From Massilia psychrophila (GTDB taxonomy: Bacteria; Pseudomonadota; Gammaproteobacteria; Burkholderiales; Burkholderiaceae_D): a stretch of 64,000 nt of DNA. The translations under genes and the position numbers were made by a program. Below are positions 49,958 to 57,800 of this stretch, piece after piece. A model generated the notes under the pieces. That model had not been told where the DNA came from. It was given only the letters and a program-made list of their open reading frames with translations, and ran no database searches. Position 1 is the first letter of the stretch. Every line of letters starts with the position of its first letter. Location: assembly GCF_002760665.1 (NCBI RefSeq), contig NZ_PDOB01000001.1, positions 62,001 to 126,000 of the forward strand, read 5' to 3'.

Positions 49958-51625
49958 ATGCCACCGCACCCGGCCCCAGCGCGCGCGTCCACCGGGAATT
50001 CGGCTGCGGGTTCAGCTTCACACACGGCTGCACACACGGCAGAATTCCTGCGCACCAAAGGGCTGGCCGAACGCGGTATCGCCAATGCCCAGCACAGCCT
50101 GGGCTTCATGTACGTCAACGGCCAGGGCGTGGCGCAAAACGACGAACTGGCCGTCGCCTGGTACCGCCTGGCGGCCACCTCCGGCGTCGAACAGGCCCAG
50201 TACAACCTCGGCGTGATGTACCAGAAGGGCCGGGGCGTCGGCCAGGATTATCAGCAGGCGGCAAACTGGTATCGCAAGGCCGCCGAGCAGGGTTACGCCG
50301 CGGCGCAATACAACCTTGGCTGGCTCTACGCGAAAGGCCAGGGCGTGGCGCAGGAACTGCGTCAGGCGATGCACTGGTTCAGCCAGGCCGCCGGCCAGGG
50401 CGATGCCGGCGCGCAGAACAACCTGGGCATGATGTACGACAGCGGCAAGGGCGTGGCGCAGGATTTCAGGCAGGCCATCGGCTGGTACCGCAAGGCCGCC
50501 GAGCAGGGATATGCGCGCGCGCAGTTCAACCTCGCCTTGCGCTACGATAACGGCCAGGGCGTGCAGCGCGACGCCCAGCAGGCGCTGTCTTGGTTCCGCA
50601 AAGCCGCCGAGCAGGGCTACGCGCCGGCCCAGTTCAACCTGGCGCTGCGCTACGAAAAAGGGCAGGACGTCGCCCAGGACGGTCCGAAGGCGATCGGCTG
50701 GTACCGCCGCGCGGCCGCGCAGGGCCACGCCAGTTCGCAGTTCAACCTTGGCCTCATATACGACAACGGCCAGGGCGTGCCGCGCGACGAAGCGACCGCG
50801 CTCGGCTGGTACCGCAAGGCCGCCGACCAGGGCCACGCCGGCGCCCAGGACAACCTCGGCCTGCGCCATGAGTTCGGCCAGGGCCTCGGCCAAAATTTCG
50901 CCGAGGCCGCGCAGTGGTACCGCAAGGCTGCCGAGCAAGGTTTCGCCAGCGCCCAATATCACCTGGCGCAGCTGCTCGATAGTGATAGCAGCAGCACCAG
51001 CACCAGCGGCGTCGAGGCCGACCCGGTGCAGGCCGTCGACTGGTACCGCAAGGCGGCCGAACAAGGCCACCTGCGGGCCCAGTTCGACCTCGCGCTGCGC
51101 TGCGAGAACGGCATCGGCGTGGCGCAAGATGACCAGGCGGCGATGGCGTGGTACTTGCGCGCCGCCGAACAGGATTACGCCGCCGCGCAATTCAAGGTCG
51201 GCGCCATGCTCGACGCCGGGGTTGATCCCAGCCCCGGCCCCGGCGTCGACCCCGCGCGTGCCAGCGCCGAAGCCTACGGCTGGTACCTGAAGGCGGCCGA
51301 GCGCGGCCACGCGATGGCGCAGTTCGCGCTCGGCCTGCGCCACGACAGCGGCCACGGCGTGCCGCAAGATTACGCCGCCGCCCATGACTGGTACCTGTGC
51401 GCCGCCCGCCAGGGCCATGCCCGCGCCCAGTTCAACGTCGGCCTGATGCAGCTTGGCGGCCAGGGCACGCACGCCGACCTGGTCGAAGCATCGCTGTGGC
51501 TCGAGCGCGCCGGGCAAGCCGGCATCGAGGCCGCCGCCCGCTACGTCAGGCGCGCCGCCGAACGCATGAACCCGGCGCAGCGCGCGCTGTTCGCGTCGCA
51601 GGCGGACCTGCCGCGCGCCGCTTGA
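49958..51625 (+). CDS. Sel1-like repeat protein
   Basis: A 555-residue protein formed almost entirely of about 13 Sel1-like (SLR/TPR-type) repeats of 36 residues with consensus A-Q-x-N-L-G-x-x-Y-x-x-G-x-G-V-x-Q-D-x-x-x-A-x-x-W-Y-x-K-A-A-E-Q-G-x-A. Repeats 9 and 11 hold insertions (an SSSTSTS stretch; a Pro/Gly stretch). No signal peptide is evident, so it is probably a cytosolic protein-interaction scaffold. It follows the GGDEF-EAL gene by 13 bp, and Sel1 proteins often partner c-di-GMP or two-component regulators, so a signalling link is inferred. Confidence 0.88.
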   Translation: MPPHPAPARASTGNSAAGSASHTAAHTAEFLRTKGLAERGIANAQHSLGFMYVNGQGVAQNDELAVAWYRLAATSGVEQAQYNLGVMYQKGRGVGQDYQQAANWYRKAAEQGYAAAQYNLGWLYAKGQGVAQELRQAMHWFSQAAGQGDAGAQNNLGMMYDSGKGVAQDFRQAIGWYRKAAEQGYARAQFNLALRYDNGQGVQRDAQQALSWFRKAAEQGYAPAQFNLALRYEKGQDVAQDGPKAIGWYRRAAAQGHASSQFNLGLIYDNGQGVPRDEATALGWYRKAADQGHAGAQDNLGLRHEFGQGLGQNFAEAAQWYRKAAEQGFASAQYHLAQLLDSDSSSTSTSGVEADPVQAVDWYRKAAEQGHLRAQFDLALRCENGIGVAQDDQAAMAWYLRAAEQDYAAAQFKVGAMLDAGVDPSPGPGVDPARASAEAYGWYLKAAERGHAMAQFALGLRHDSGHGVPQDYAAAHDWYLCAARQGHARAQFNVGLMQLGGQGTHADLVEASLWLERAGQAGIEAAARYVRRAAERMNPAQRALFASQADLPRAA

Positions 51626-51669
51626 ATCACTTACTGCAAACCCGATTAATTTTTTTTATACGGAAACAG

Positions 51670-54417
51670 ATGAAAATCAAGCTCCTGATGTCCCTCGCGT
51701 TCGGATTTTCGGTGGCCGCGCATGCGGCGCCGGCGGCGCCGATAAAATTCGACCGGACTGCCTACGCCATCGCGTATGAAAAATTTGTCCTGCCGAACGG
51801 CCTGACGCTGATCGTCCACCAGGACCACAGCGTGCCCGTGGTCGGCGTGAACCTGTGGTACCACGTCGGTTCGCGCAACGAAAAGCGCGGCAAGACCGGC
51901 TTTGCCCACTTGTTCGAGCACTTCTTTTTCAACGGCTCGGAGAACTACCCGCACGGCTTTCGCGAAGCGATGGACGACCTCGGCGCCAACAACCGCAACG
52001 GCACCACCAATACCGACCGCACCAATTTTTTCGAGGACGTGCCGGTGTCGGCGCTGGAGCGCACGCTGTTCCTCGAATCGGACCGCATGGGGTTCTTGGC
52101 CAACCATATTTCGAAGGAGATGCTCGAGCGCGAACGCGGCGTGGTGCAAAACGAAAAACGCCAGGGCGAGAACCAACCGTATGGCCGCGTGCGCAACGAA
52201 GTGAGCGCCAAGATGTATCCGTACTCGCACCCGTACTCATGGTCGACGATCGGCAGCATGGACGACCTGAACGCGGCGTCGCTGGACGACATCAAGGAGT
52301 GGTACCGCACTTATTATGGCCCGAACAACGCCGTCATCTCGCTGGCCGGCGACATCACGCCGCAAAAGGCGCTCGAACTGGTAACCAGGTATTTTGGGGC
52401 GATCCCGCCGGGCCCGCCGCTGCCGCGCACCGAGACCTGGATTCCCGCGTTGGAGCGCAACATCCGCGACGAAATGGAAGACCACGTGCCGCAGGTGCGT
52501 ATCGCGCGCAGCTACCATACGGCAGCGTGGAAGGATGTGGAGGTGCGCCGGCTCGACCTGTTCGCCAACGTGCTGGCCGGTTCGAAGAGCGCGCACCTGG
52601 AGCGCCGCCTGGTCTACGAAAAAGGCATGGCGACAGCAGTCAGCGCTTCGATCAAGGATGGCGAACTGGCGGGCAGCTTCACCATTACGGTACTGGTCAA
52701 GCCGGGTGTCGATCCGCGCGCGGTCGAGCGCGAGGTCGACCTCGTATTGGCCGACCTGCTCGACAAGGGGCCGAGCGCGGCGGAACTGGCGCGCGTAAAA
52801 ACGCGCAGCCTAGCCGATTTCTCGCGCGCCATCGAGCGTCTTGGCGGCATGGGCGGGCGCTCCGACATCCTCGCCGAGAGCGAGACGTACGGCGGCGCGC
52901 CAGATGCCTACCTCGGCCAGCTCGAACAAATGGCGAATGCCACGCCGGCCCAGGTCAAGGCCGCCGCCAACAAGTGGCTGCGCGCTAACCACTACACGAT
53001 GACGGTCAAGCCGTTTGCCAGGCTGGCGGCGGCCGCTTCGACGTTGGACCGCAAGCAGTTGCCGGCACTGGGCGCCGCGCCCGACGTCAAGTTCCCGCAC
53101 ATTACGCGCGCCGAGCTGAAAAACGGCTTGAAAGTGATGCTGATCGAACGCCACACGGCGCCGATCGTCAATGTCGCGCTGGTGCTGGACGCCGGCGCCG
53201 CGTCCGACGCGCCGGGCGCAGCTGGCGTGGCATCGCTGGCGCTCGACCTGCTTGAGCAGGGCAGCAAGACGCGTACCGCCTTCCAGATGTCGGACGCGCT
53301 CGAGGCGTTTGGGGCGCGGATGAACACCGGCACGCTCGCCGACATGTCGCTGGTGCGGCTGCAATCGACGTCCGCCAACCTGGCGCCGTCGCTGGCGATC
53401 ATGGCCGATGCCGCGCTCAACCCGGCCTTTGGCGCCGACCAGTTTGCGCTGCAAAAACAGCGCCGCCTAGCCCAGCTCGGCCAGGAGCGCGCCCAGCCAA
53501 CCTCCCTCGCGCAGCGCCTGATGCCGGCACTGCTGTACGGCCCTTTACACGCCTACGGCCGGCCTGCCGCCGGCACCGAAAAAACCATCGGCGCCATCAA
53601 ACGCGACGACCTGGCAGCGTGGCACGCGGCGTGGTTCAAGCCGGGCAGCGCTACCTTGGTCGTCACCGGCGACACCACCTTGGCAAAACTGATGCCGGCG
53701 CTCGAGGCCAGCTTCGGCGCATGGCGCGCCGGCAGCGCCCCGGCCAAAGACGGCGCCGCGGTGGCGACAACTGCCGGTGCGAAAATCTATCTGGTCGACA
53801 AGCCGGACGCGCCGCAGTCGACCATCGTCGCCGCCCACCTCTCGCAGCAGCAAGGCCAGCCGGAAGACCTGGCGATGGAACCGGTGATGCAAAATTTCGG
53901 CGGCATGGCGACTTCGCGCATGAACCGCAACCTGCGGCTCGACAAGCACTGGAGCTACGGCACCGCCGGCAGTTTGAGTACTACGCGCGGCCAGCGCGCC
54001 CTGATGGTGACGGCGCCGGTGCAGACCGACAAGACGCGCGAATCGATGCTGGAAGTGGCGAAGGAAATCCGCGGCGTGGCCGGCGAGCGTCCGCTGGTGG
54101 GCGCGGAGTACGCCAGTATCATGCGCAACATGAGTGCCCGCCTGGCCGGCCGTTTCGGCACCCTGGCCGCGCTCGAAGCGGCCGCGATCACCGCGATCAA
54201 CCTGAAATTACCCGACCATTACTGGTCCGATTACGCCGGCAATATCCGCAACCTGTCCGAACCGCAACTGGCGACGGCGGCGCGCAAGTTTGTGCGGCCC
54301 GAGCAACTGACCTGGCTGGTGATCGGCGACCTGCGCAAGATCGAAAAAGGGGTGCGCGATTTGAACTGGGGCGAGGTGGTTGTCCTGGACGCTGAGGGAA
54401 ATCCGCTCGCGCGCTGA
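51670..54417 (+). CDS. secreted two-domain M16 family zinc protease
   Basis: A 915-residue pitrilysin-like protease with a signal peptide (MKIKLLMSLAFGFSVAAHA). The inverted zinc motif HLFEHFFFNG (HxxEH) lies near residue 80, with the downstream Glu in NEKRQGENQPYG. A second, catalytically inactive M16 half starts near residue 470 (ITRAELKNGLKVMLIERHTAPI). It is probably periplasmic and degrades peptides. The ATG at 51670 begins the signal peptide; the frame is open further upstream over the Sel1 gene but not used. No terminator was seen before the next promoter region. Confidence 0.9.
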   Translation: MKIKLLMSLAFGFSVAAHAAPAAPIKFDRTAYAIAYEKFVLPNGLTLIVHQDHSVPVVGVNLWYHVGSRNEKRGKTGFAHLFEHFFFNGSENYPHGFREAMDDLGANNRNGTTNTDRTNFFEDVPVSALERTLFLESDRMGFLANHISKEMLERERGVVQNEKRQGENQPYGRVRNEVSAKMYPYSHPYSWSTIGSMDDLNAASLDDIKEWYRTYYGPNNAVISLAGDITPQKALELVTRYFGAIPPGPPLPRTETWIPALERNIRDEMEDHVPQVRIARSYHTAAWKDVEVRRLDLFANVLAGSKSAHLERRLVYEKGMATAVSASIKDGELAGSFTITVLVKPGVDPRAVEREVDLVLADLLDKGPSAAELARVKTRSLADFSRAIERLGGMGGRSDILAESETYGGAPDAYLGQLEQMANATPAQVKAAANKWLRANHYTMTVKPFARLAAAASTLDRKQLPALGAAPDVKFPHITRAELKNGLKVMLIERHTAPIVNVALVLDAGAASDAPGAAGVASLALDLLEQGSKTRTAFQMSDALEAFGARMNTGTLADMSLVRLQSTSANLAPSLAIMADAALNPAFGADQFALQKQRRLAQLGQERAQPTSLAQRLMPALLYGPLHAYGRPAAGTEKTIGAIKRDDLAAWHAAWFKPGSATLVVTGDTTLAKLMPALEASFGAWRAGSAPAKDGAAVATTAGAKIYLVDKPDAPQSTIVAAHLSQQQGQPEDLAMEPVMQNFGGMATSRMNRNLRLDKHWSYGTAGSLSTTRGQRALMVTAPVQTDKTRESMLEVAKEIRGVAGERPLVGAEYASIMRNMSARLAGRFGTLAALEAAAITAINLKLPDHYWSDYAGNIRNLSEPQLATAARKFVRPEQLTWLVIGDLRKIEKGVRDLNWGEVVVLDAEGNPLAR

Positions 54418-54468
54418 CTTGGTGTGCAGGCACCAATCGAGCGCCGTCCTATCGTCAATGGTGTAAGA

Positions 54469-54488
54469 TACTGTATAAACATACAGTA
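54469..54488. promoter_or_regulatory. LexA (SOS) box upstream of the rSAM-udgX operon
   Basis: TACTGTATAAACATACAGTA fits the gammaproteobacterial/betaproteobacterial LexA consensus CTG-N10-CAG and is a perfect 8-bp inverted repeat around AAAC. It lies 14 bp upstream of the first gene's ATG, a position at which LexA would block transcription. Its presence argues that the DNA-repair operon below is induced by DNA damage. Confidence 0.88.
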
Positions 54489-54501
54489 AGGCGCCCAGGC
54501 G

Positions 54502-55734
54502 ATGGAACTGACCGACAAGCTCGAAATTCTCGCTGACGCAGCCAAATACGACGCCTCCTGCGCCAGCAGTGGCGCGCCCAAGCGTTCGTCCGAGGGCAAG
54601 GACGGCATCGGCGCCACCAGCGGCATGGGCATCTGCCACAGCTATACGCCGGACGGCCGTTGCGTCTCGCTGTTAAAAATCCTGCTGACCAATTTTTGCA
54701 TTTACGATTGCCAGTATTGCGTCAACCGCCGCACGTCGAACGTGCCGCGCGCGCGGTTTTCCGTCGATGAAGTCGTCAAGCTGACGATCGATTTTTACCT
54801 GCGCAACTACATCGACGGCCTGTTCCTCAGTTCCGGCATCATCCGCTCGGCCGACTACACGATGGAACAACTGGTGGCCATCGCGCGCCAGCTGCGCGAA
54901 GTGCACAATTTCCGCGGCTACATCCACCTGAAAACCATTCCCGACGCCGATCCCGACCTGATCGCCGCCGCCGGCAAATATGCCGACCGCCTCAGTGTCA
55001 ACATCGAGCTGCCGACCGCCGCCAGCGTCGCGCGGCTGGCGCCGGAAAAAAGCGTGCACACCATCAAGCTGGCGATGGGTGCGATCCGCCGCAAGCTCGA
55101 CGAAAGCACCCAAGAGCCGAGGGCGCCGAAGTTCGCGCCAGCCGGCCAAAGCACGCAGATGATCGTCGGCGCCGACGCCAGCGACGACCAAATCATCCTG
55201 TCGACCGCCGAAACGCTGTACAACAGCTATAAGCTCAAGCGCGTCTACTACTCGGCGTTCAGTCCGATCCCGCAAAGTCCCGCCAGCGTGCCGCTGGCAC
55301 CGCCGCCGATGCTGCGCGAGCACCGGCTTTATCAAGCCGATTTCCTGCTGCGCAGCTATGGCTTCCAGGCCAGCGAGCTGTTGCCGGCCACCGGCGGCAA
55401 CCTCGCGCTCGACATCGATCCCAAGCTGGCCTGGGCGCTGGCCCACCGCGAGCATTTTCCGATGGACCTGAACCTGGCCGACGCCAGCATGATCGCGCGC
55501 GTTCCCGGTATCGGCCTGCGCAACGCCAAGCGGCTGGTCGAACTGCGCCAGCTGCGCCAGATCCGCTACGTCGACCTGTCCCGGCTGCGTTGCAGCATGA
55601 AAAAAATCGCCCCCTTTATCGTCACCGCCGACTATTCGCCGGCCAATGGGGCGGCGTCTTCCGAGGTGTTGCGCCGTTCGCTCGCCGCAGCGCCGCAGCA
55701 GATGAGTTTATGGACGGAACTGAAAGCGGCCTAG
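54502..55734 (+). CDS. putative DNA modification/repair radical SAM protein
   Basis: A 410-residue radical SAM enzyme with the [4Fe-4S] motif Cys66-x3-Cys70-x2-Cys73 (NFCIYDCQYCVNR). Extra cysteines at 45 and 54 may help bind a cluster. The C-terminus carries a helix-hairpin-helix DNA-binding motif (MIARVPGIGLRNAKRLVEL). It belongs to the family annotated as linked to uracil-DNA glycosylase-like proteins; the reaction is unknown. A LexA box precedes it, and its last 25 bp overlap the UdgX gene, so the pair is a coupled operon. Confidence 0.9.
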   Translation: MELTDKLEILADAAKYDASCASSGAPKRSSEGKDGIGATSGMGICHSYTPDGRCVSLLKILLTNFCIYDCQYCVNRRTSNVPRARFSVDEVVKLTIDFYLRNYIDGLFLSSGIIRSADYTMEQLVAIARQLREVHNFRGYIHLKTIPDADPDLIAAAGKYADRLSVNIELPTAASVARLAPEKSVHTIKLAMGAIRRKLDESTQEPRAPKFAPAGQSTQMIVGADASDDQIILSTAETLYNSYKLKRVYYSAFSPIPQSPASVPLAPPPMLREHRLYQADFLLRSYGFQASELLPATGGNLALDIDPKLAWALAHREHFPMDLNLADASMIARVPGIGLRNAKRLVELRQLRQIRYVDLSRLRCSMKKIAPFIVTADYSPANGAASSEVLRRSLAAAPQQMSLWTELKAA

Positions 55735-57290
55735 TCGTCGGCCGCGCCGCCGCCGCGGCCCGCGCCGGCCAGCCACTGTTGGTGGAGGGCTTTGCGCAGT
55801 GGCGCTCGGCCGCGCGCGAACTGCTCGCATTCGACATCGCGCCCCATACGGTCACATGGATCGAGCACGCCGGTGGCGGCGACCTGTTTTCGGCGGGCGG
55901 AATGCCGGATCAAACTGCGGGTCAACCGGGCGATCAGACGCCGGATAAAACTGCTGGCGAAACAGATGGCGAAACCCCGGGCGAAACCCCGGGCGAAGCG
56001 ACAGGTCAGGCTGGGCTTGCGTCCGCCCATCCGACCCTGCGTTTGCCGCGCAAGCTGATGGACATGCTGGAAACGGCCGCCTGCTGCCGGGTGGCCGACC
56101 GCTGGGCCTTCCTGTACCGCGTCGTGTGGCGTTGGCAGCATGGCGAACAGGTGGTGATGTCGGCCGCTGACGAGGACGGCAACCGGCTGCACGCGATGGT
56201 CAAGGCGGTACACCGCGAGGAACACGACATGCATGCCTACGTGCGTTTCCGCGAGCGTCCCGAGGCCGACGGCGCGCCGCGCTTCGTGGCCTGGTTCGAG
56301 CCGACCCACGACGTGCTGGCAAAAGTAGCGCGGCACTTCGTCGCCCGCATGGGCCGCACGAGTTGGCTGATCGCCACGCCCGACGCCAGCGTGGCGTGGG
56401 ACGGCGAAATGCTGCACCACACCGGCCCGCTGTTGCGCAGCGCCGCCGAGTTCGACGATGCCGGCGAGGCGCTGTGGCTGACCTACTACCGCAGCATCTT
56501 CAACCCGGCGCGGCTCAATGCCAAGCTGCTGGCCAGCCATATCCCGTCGCGCTTCTGGAAAAATTTGCCGGAGGGTAACGTGGTACCGGAGATGGTATCG
56601 CAGGCCGCGCTGGGCGCGCGCCGTACCGGCCAGTTCGATGCGGTCGGCCAGCGCCGCGGCACCACCATCCCGATTGCTGCCGACCAGGCGCAACCGCAGC
56701 GCGAGGCGCCATCCACGCTCGACCAATGCCGGCGCTGCGACCTGTGGCAGCACGCCACCCAGGCGGTCGGCGGCGTCGGGCCAAAACGCGCGCGCCTCAT
56801 GCTGGTCGGCGAGCAGCCCGGCGACCAGGAAGACCTGGCAGGTGCGCCCTTCGTCGGCCCGGCCGGCCAGTTGCTGGACCGGATGATGCTCGACGCCGGC
56901 CTCGACCGCCAAGAAGTCTATCTCACCAATGCGGTCAAACATTTCAAGTGGGAGCCGCGCGGCAAGCTGCGGCTGCACAAGACGCCGGCCCAGCGCGAAG
57001 TAGAGGCTTGCCGCTACTGGCTCGACCAGGAGCTGGCGCACGCGCAGCCGGACGTCGTCGTCGCGCTCGGCAGCACCGCGCTCAAGGCGGTGCTCGGTAA
57101 CAGCAGCGTGACCTTGAAAGACCATGTCGGCACCCCGATCCGGCATGACGGGCGCTGGGTGGTGACGGTCTATCACCCGTCGTACGTGCTGCGGGTGCCG
57201 GACGAGGCGGCAAAAGCGCAGGCGAGGGCGGTGATCGTCGACGGCCTGAAGCTGGCGCAACGCCTGGTGAATGGGGACGGCCTTAGTTGA
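55710..57290 (+). CDS. udgX: UdgX-family uracil-DNA-binding protein fused to DUF4130-type domain
   Basis: A 526-residue two-part protein. Residues 1-320 resemble the DUF4130/TIGR03915-type DNA-metabolism domain, interrupted by a low-complexity Gly/Glu/Thr/Pro insert at about 64-100. Residues 340-526 are UdgX: CRRCDLW, GEQPGDQEDLAGAPFVGPAG, LTNAVKHFKWEPRGKLRLHKTP and VYHPSYVLR. The loop His (about 423), which in Mycobacterium UdgX forms a covalent bond with the uracil site, is kept, although KRRIH is KLRLH here. It probably locks onto uracil in DNA. The start overlaps the radical SAM gene. Confidence 0.9.
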   Translation: MDGTESGLVVGRAAAAARAGQPLLVEGFAQWRSAARELLAFDIAPHTVTWIEHAGGGDLFSAGGMPDQTAGQPGDQTPDKTAGETDGETPGETPGEATGQAGLASAHPTLRLPRKLMDMLETAACCRVADRWAFLYRVVWRWQHGEQVVMSAADEDGNRLHAMVKAVHREEHDMHAYVRFRERPEADGAPRFVAWFEPTHDVLAKVARHFVARMGRTSWLIATPDASVAWDGEMLHHTGPLLRSAAEFDDAGEALWLTYYRSIFNPARLNAKLLASHIPSRFWKNLPEGNVVPEMVSQAALGARRTGQFDAVGQRRGTTIPIAADQAQPQREAPSTLDQCRRCDLWQHATQAVGGVGPKRARLMLVGEQPGDQEDLAGAPFVGPAGQLLDRMMLDAGLDRQEVYLTNAVKHFKWEPRGKLRLHKTPAQREVEACRYWLDQELAHAQPDVVVALGSTALKAVLGNSSVTLKDHVGTPIRHDGRWVVTVYHPSYVLRVPDEAAKAQARAVIVDGLKLAQRLVNGDGLS

Positions 57291-57345
57291 TAACTGATCG
57301 CTGATCGCTGAGCCGCGCGGCGGCTGCCATCGCCAGTTTCACCAG

Positions 57346-57591
57346 TCAACAAGCGACACCTTGTTTGGCCGACTCCAGGCTGGCGATGATCCGTTCGATG
57401 TCCGTCGCGTAGAACCTGCCGGCTGGTCGATATGCAGGCTTGCTGCACCTAATTGTCAGCGTCTGCCTGGCCTGCGTGATGTGCATGTTCGGCCGCAGCG
57501 TCTTGCAGGTGTTCACGTCATCGATGATCACGCCGTCGTTTGTCGGGAAAAAGCTGCCGGTGCCGCAGTCGCTGCTCATAAAAGCCGGCAT
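57346..57591 (-). CDS. possible small hypothetical protein
   Basis: An 81-residue minus-strand frame in the 510-bp gap between udgX and the OFA transporter. It is not a shadow of another gene. It has a plausible globular composition (GVIIDDVNTCKTLRPNMHIT; YATDIERIIASLESAKQG) with three cysteines and no signal peptide. No ribosome-binding site stands out and no family is recognised. It converges with udgX. It could equally be a decayed or chance frame. Confidence 0.3.
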   Translation of the reverse strand: MPAFMSSDCGTGSFFPTNDGVIIDDVNTCKTLRPNMHITQARQTLTIRCSKPAYRPAGRFYATDIERIIASLESAKQGVAC

Positions 57592-57681
57592 TGCCAGGGT
57601 CCAGGATCAACGTTCCCAACGGCAATAATGAATTGCCTCATGTTGTTTGAACTCAGCACAAAGCATTGTGACAAGATCGGA

Positions 57682-57757
57682 CCGACACTATTTATTTACC
57701 GGTGTTGGGTCTGGTTTGTGGCAACTTCGGCCGACACTGTTAATTAACCCAGTGTTG
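57682..57757. promoter_or_regulatory. two spaced dyads, candidate operators for the OFA transporter gene
   Basis: Two related palindromic segments lie 49 bp apart upstream of the transporter ATG at 57801. The first reads CCGACACTATTTATTTACC then GGTGTTG; the second reads CCGACACTGTTAATTAACC then CAGTGTTG, with a perfect ACACTG/CAGTGT arm pair at 57734-57739/57750-57755. The repetition of an 8-bp left arm, an AT-rich centre and a GTGTTG right arm suggests cooperative binding by a dimeric regulator. Which regulator is unknown; none is encoded beside it. Confidence 0.5.
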
Positions 57758-57800
57758 CGCCTTGTACTTGAAACCGCCACGCTTTTTAAATGAGCCCGCC

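Noticed and set aside
47866-50205. 779-codon open frame on the minus strand
   Set aside because: It is the antisense shadow of the REC-PAS-GGDEF-EAL gene; its translation is Val/Ala/Arg/His-rich with no domain. Similar long antisense frames at 13992-15557 and 21669-23348 mirror pntB and lptD/amgK.
49958-51625. Regular 108-bp periodicity, considered as a tandem DNA repeat or CRISPR-like array
   Set aside because: The periodicity comes from 36-residue Sel1 repeats in a single open frame; the DNA units diverge and there are no unique spacers.
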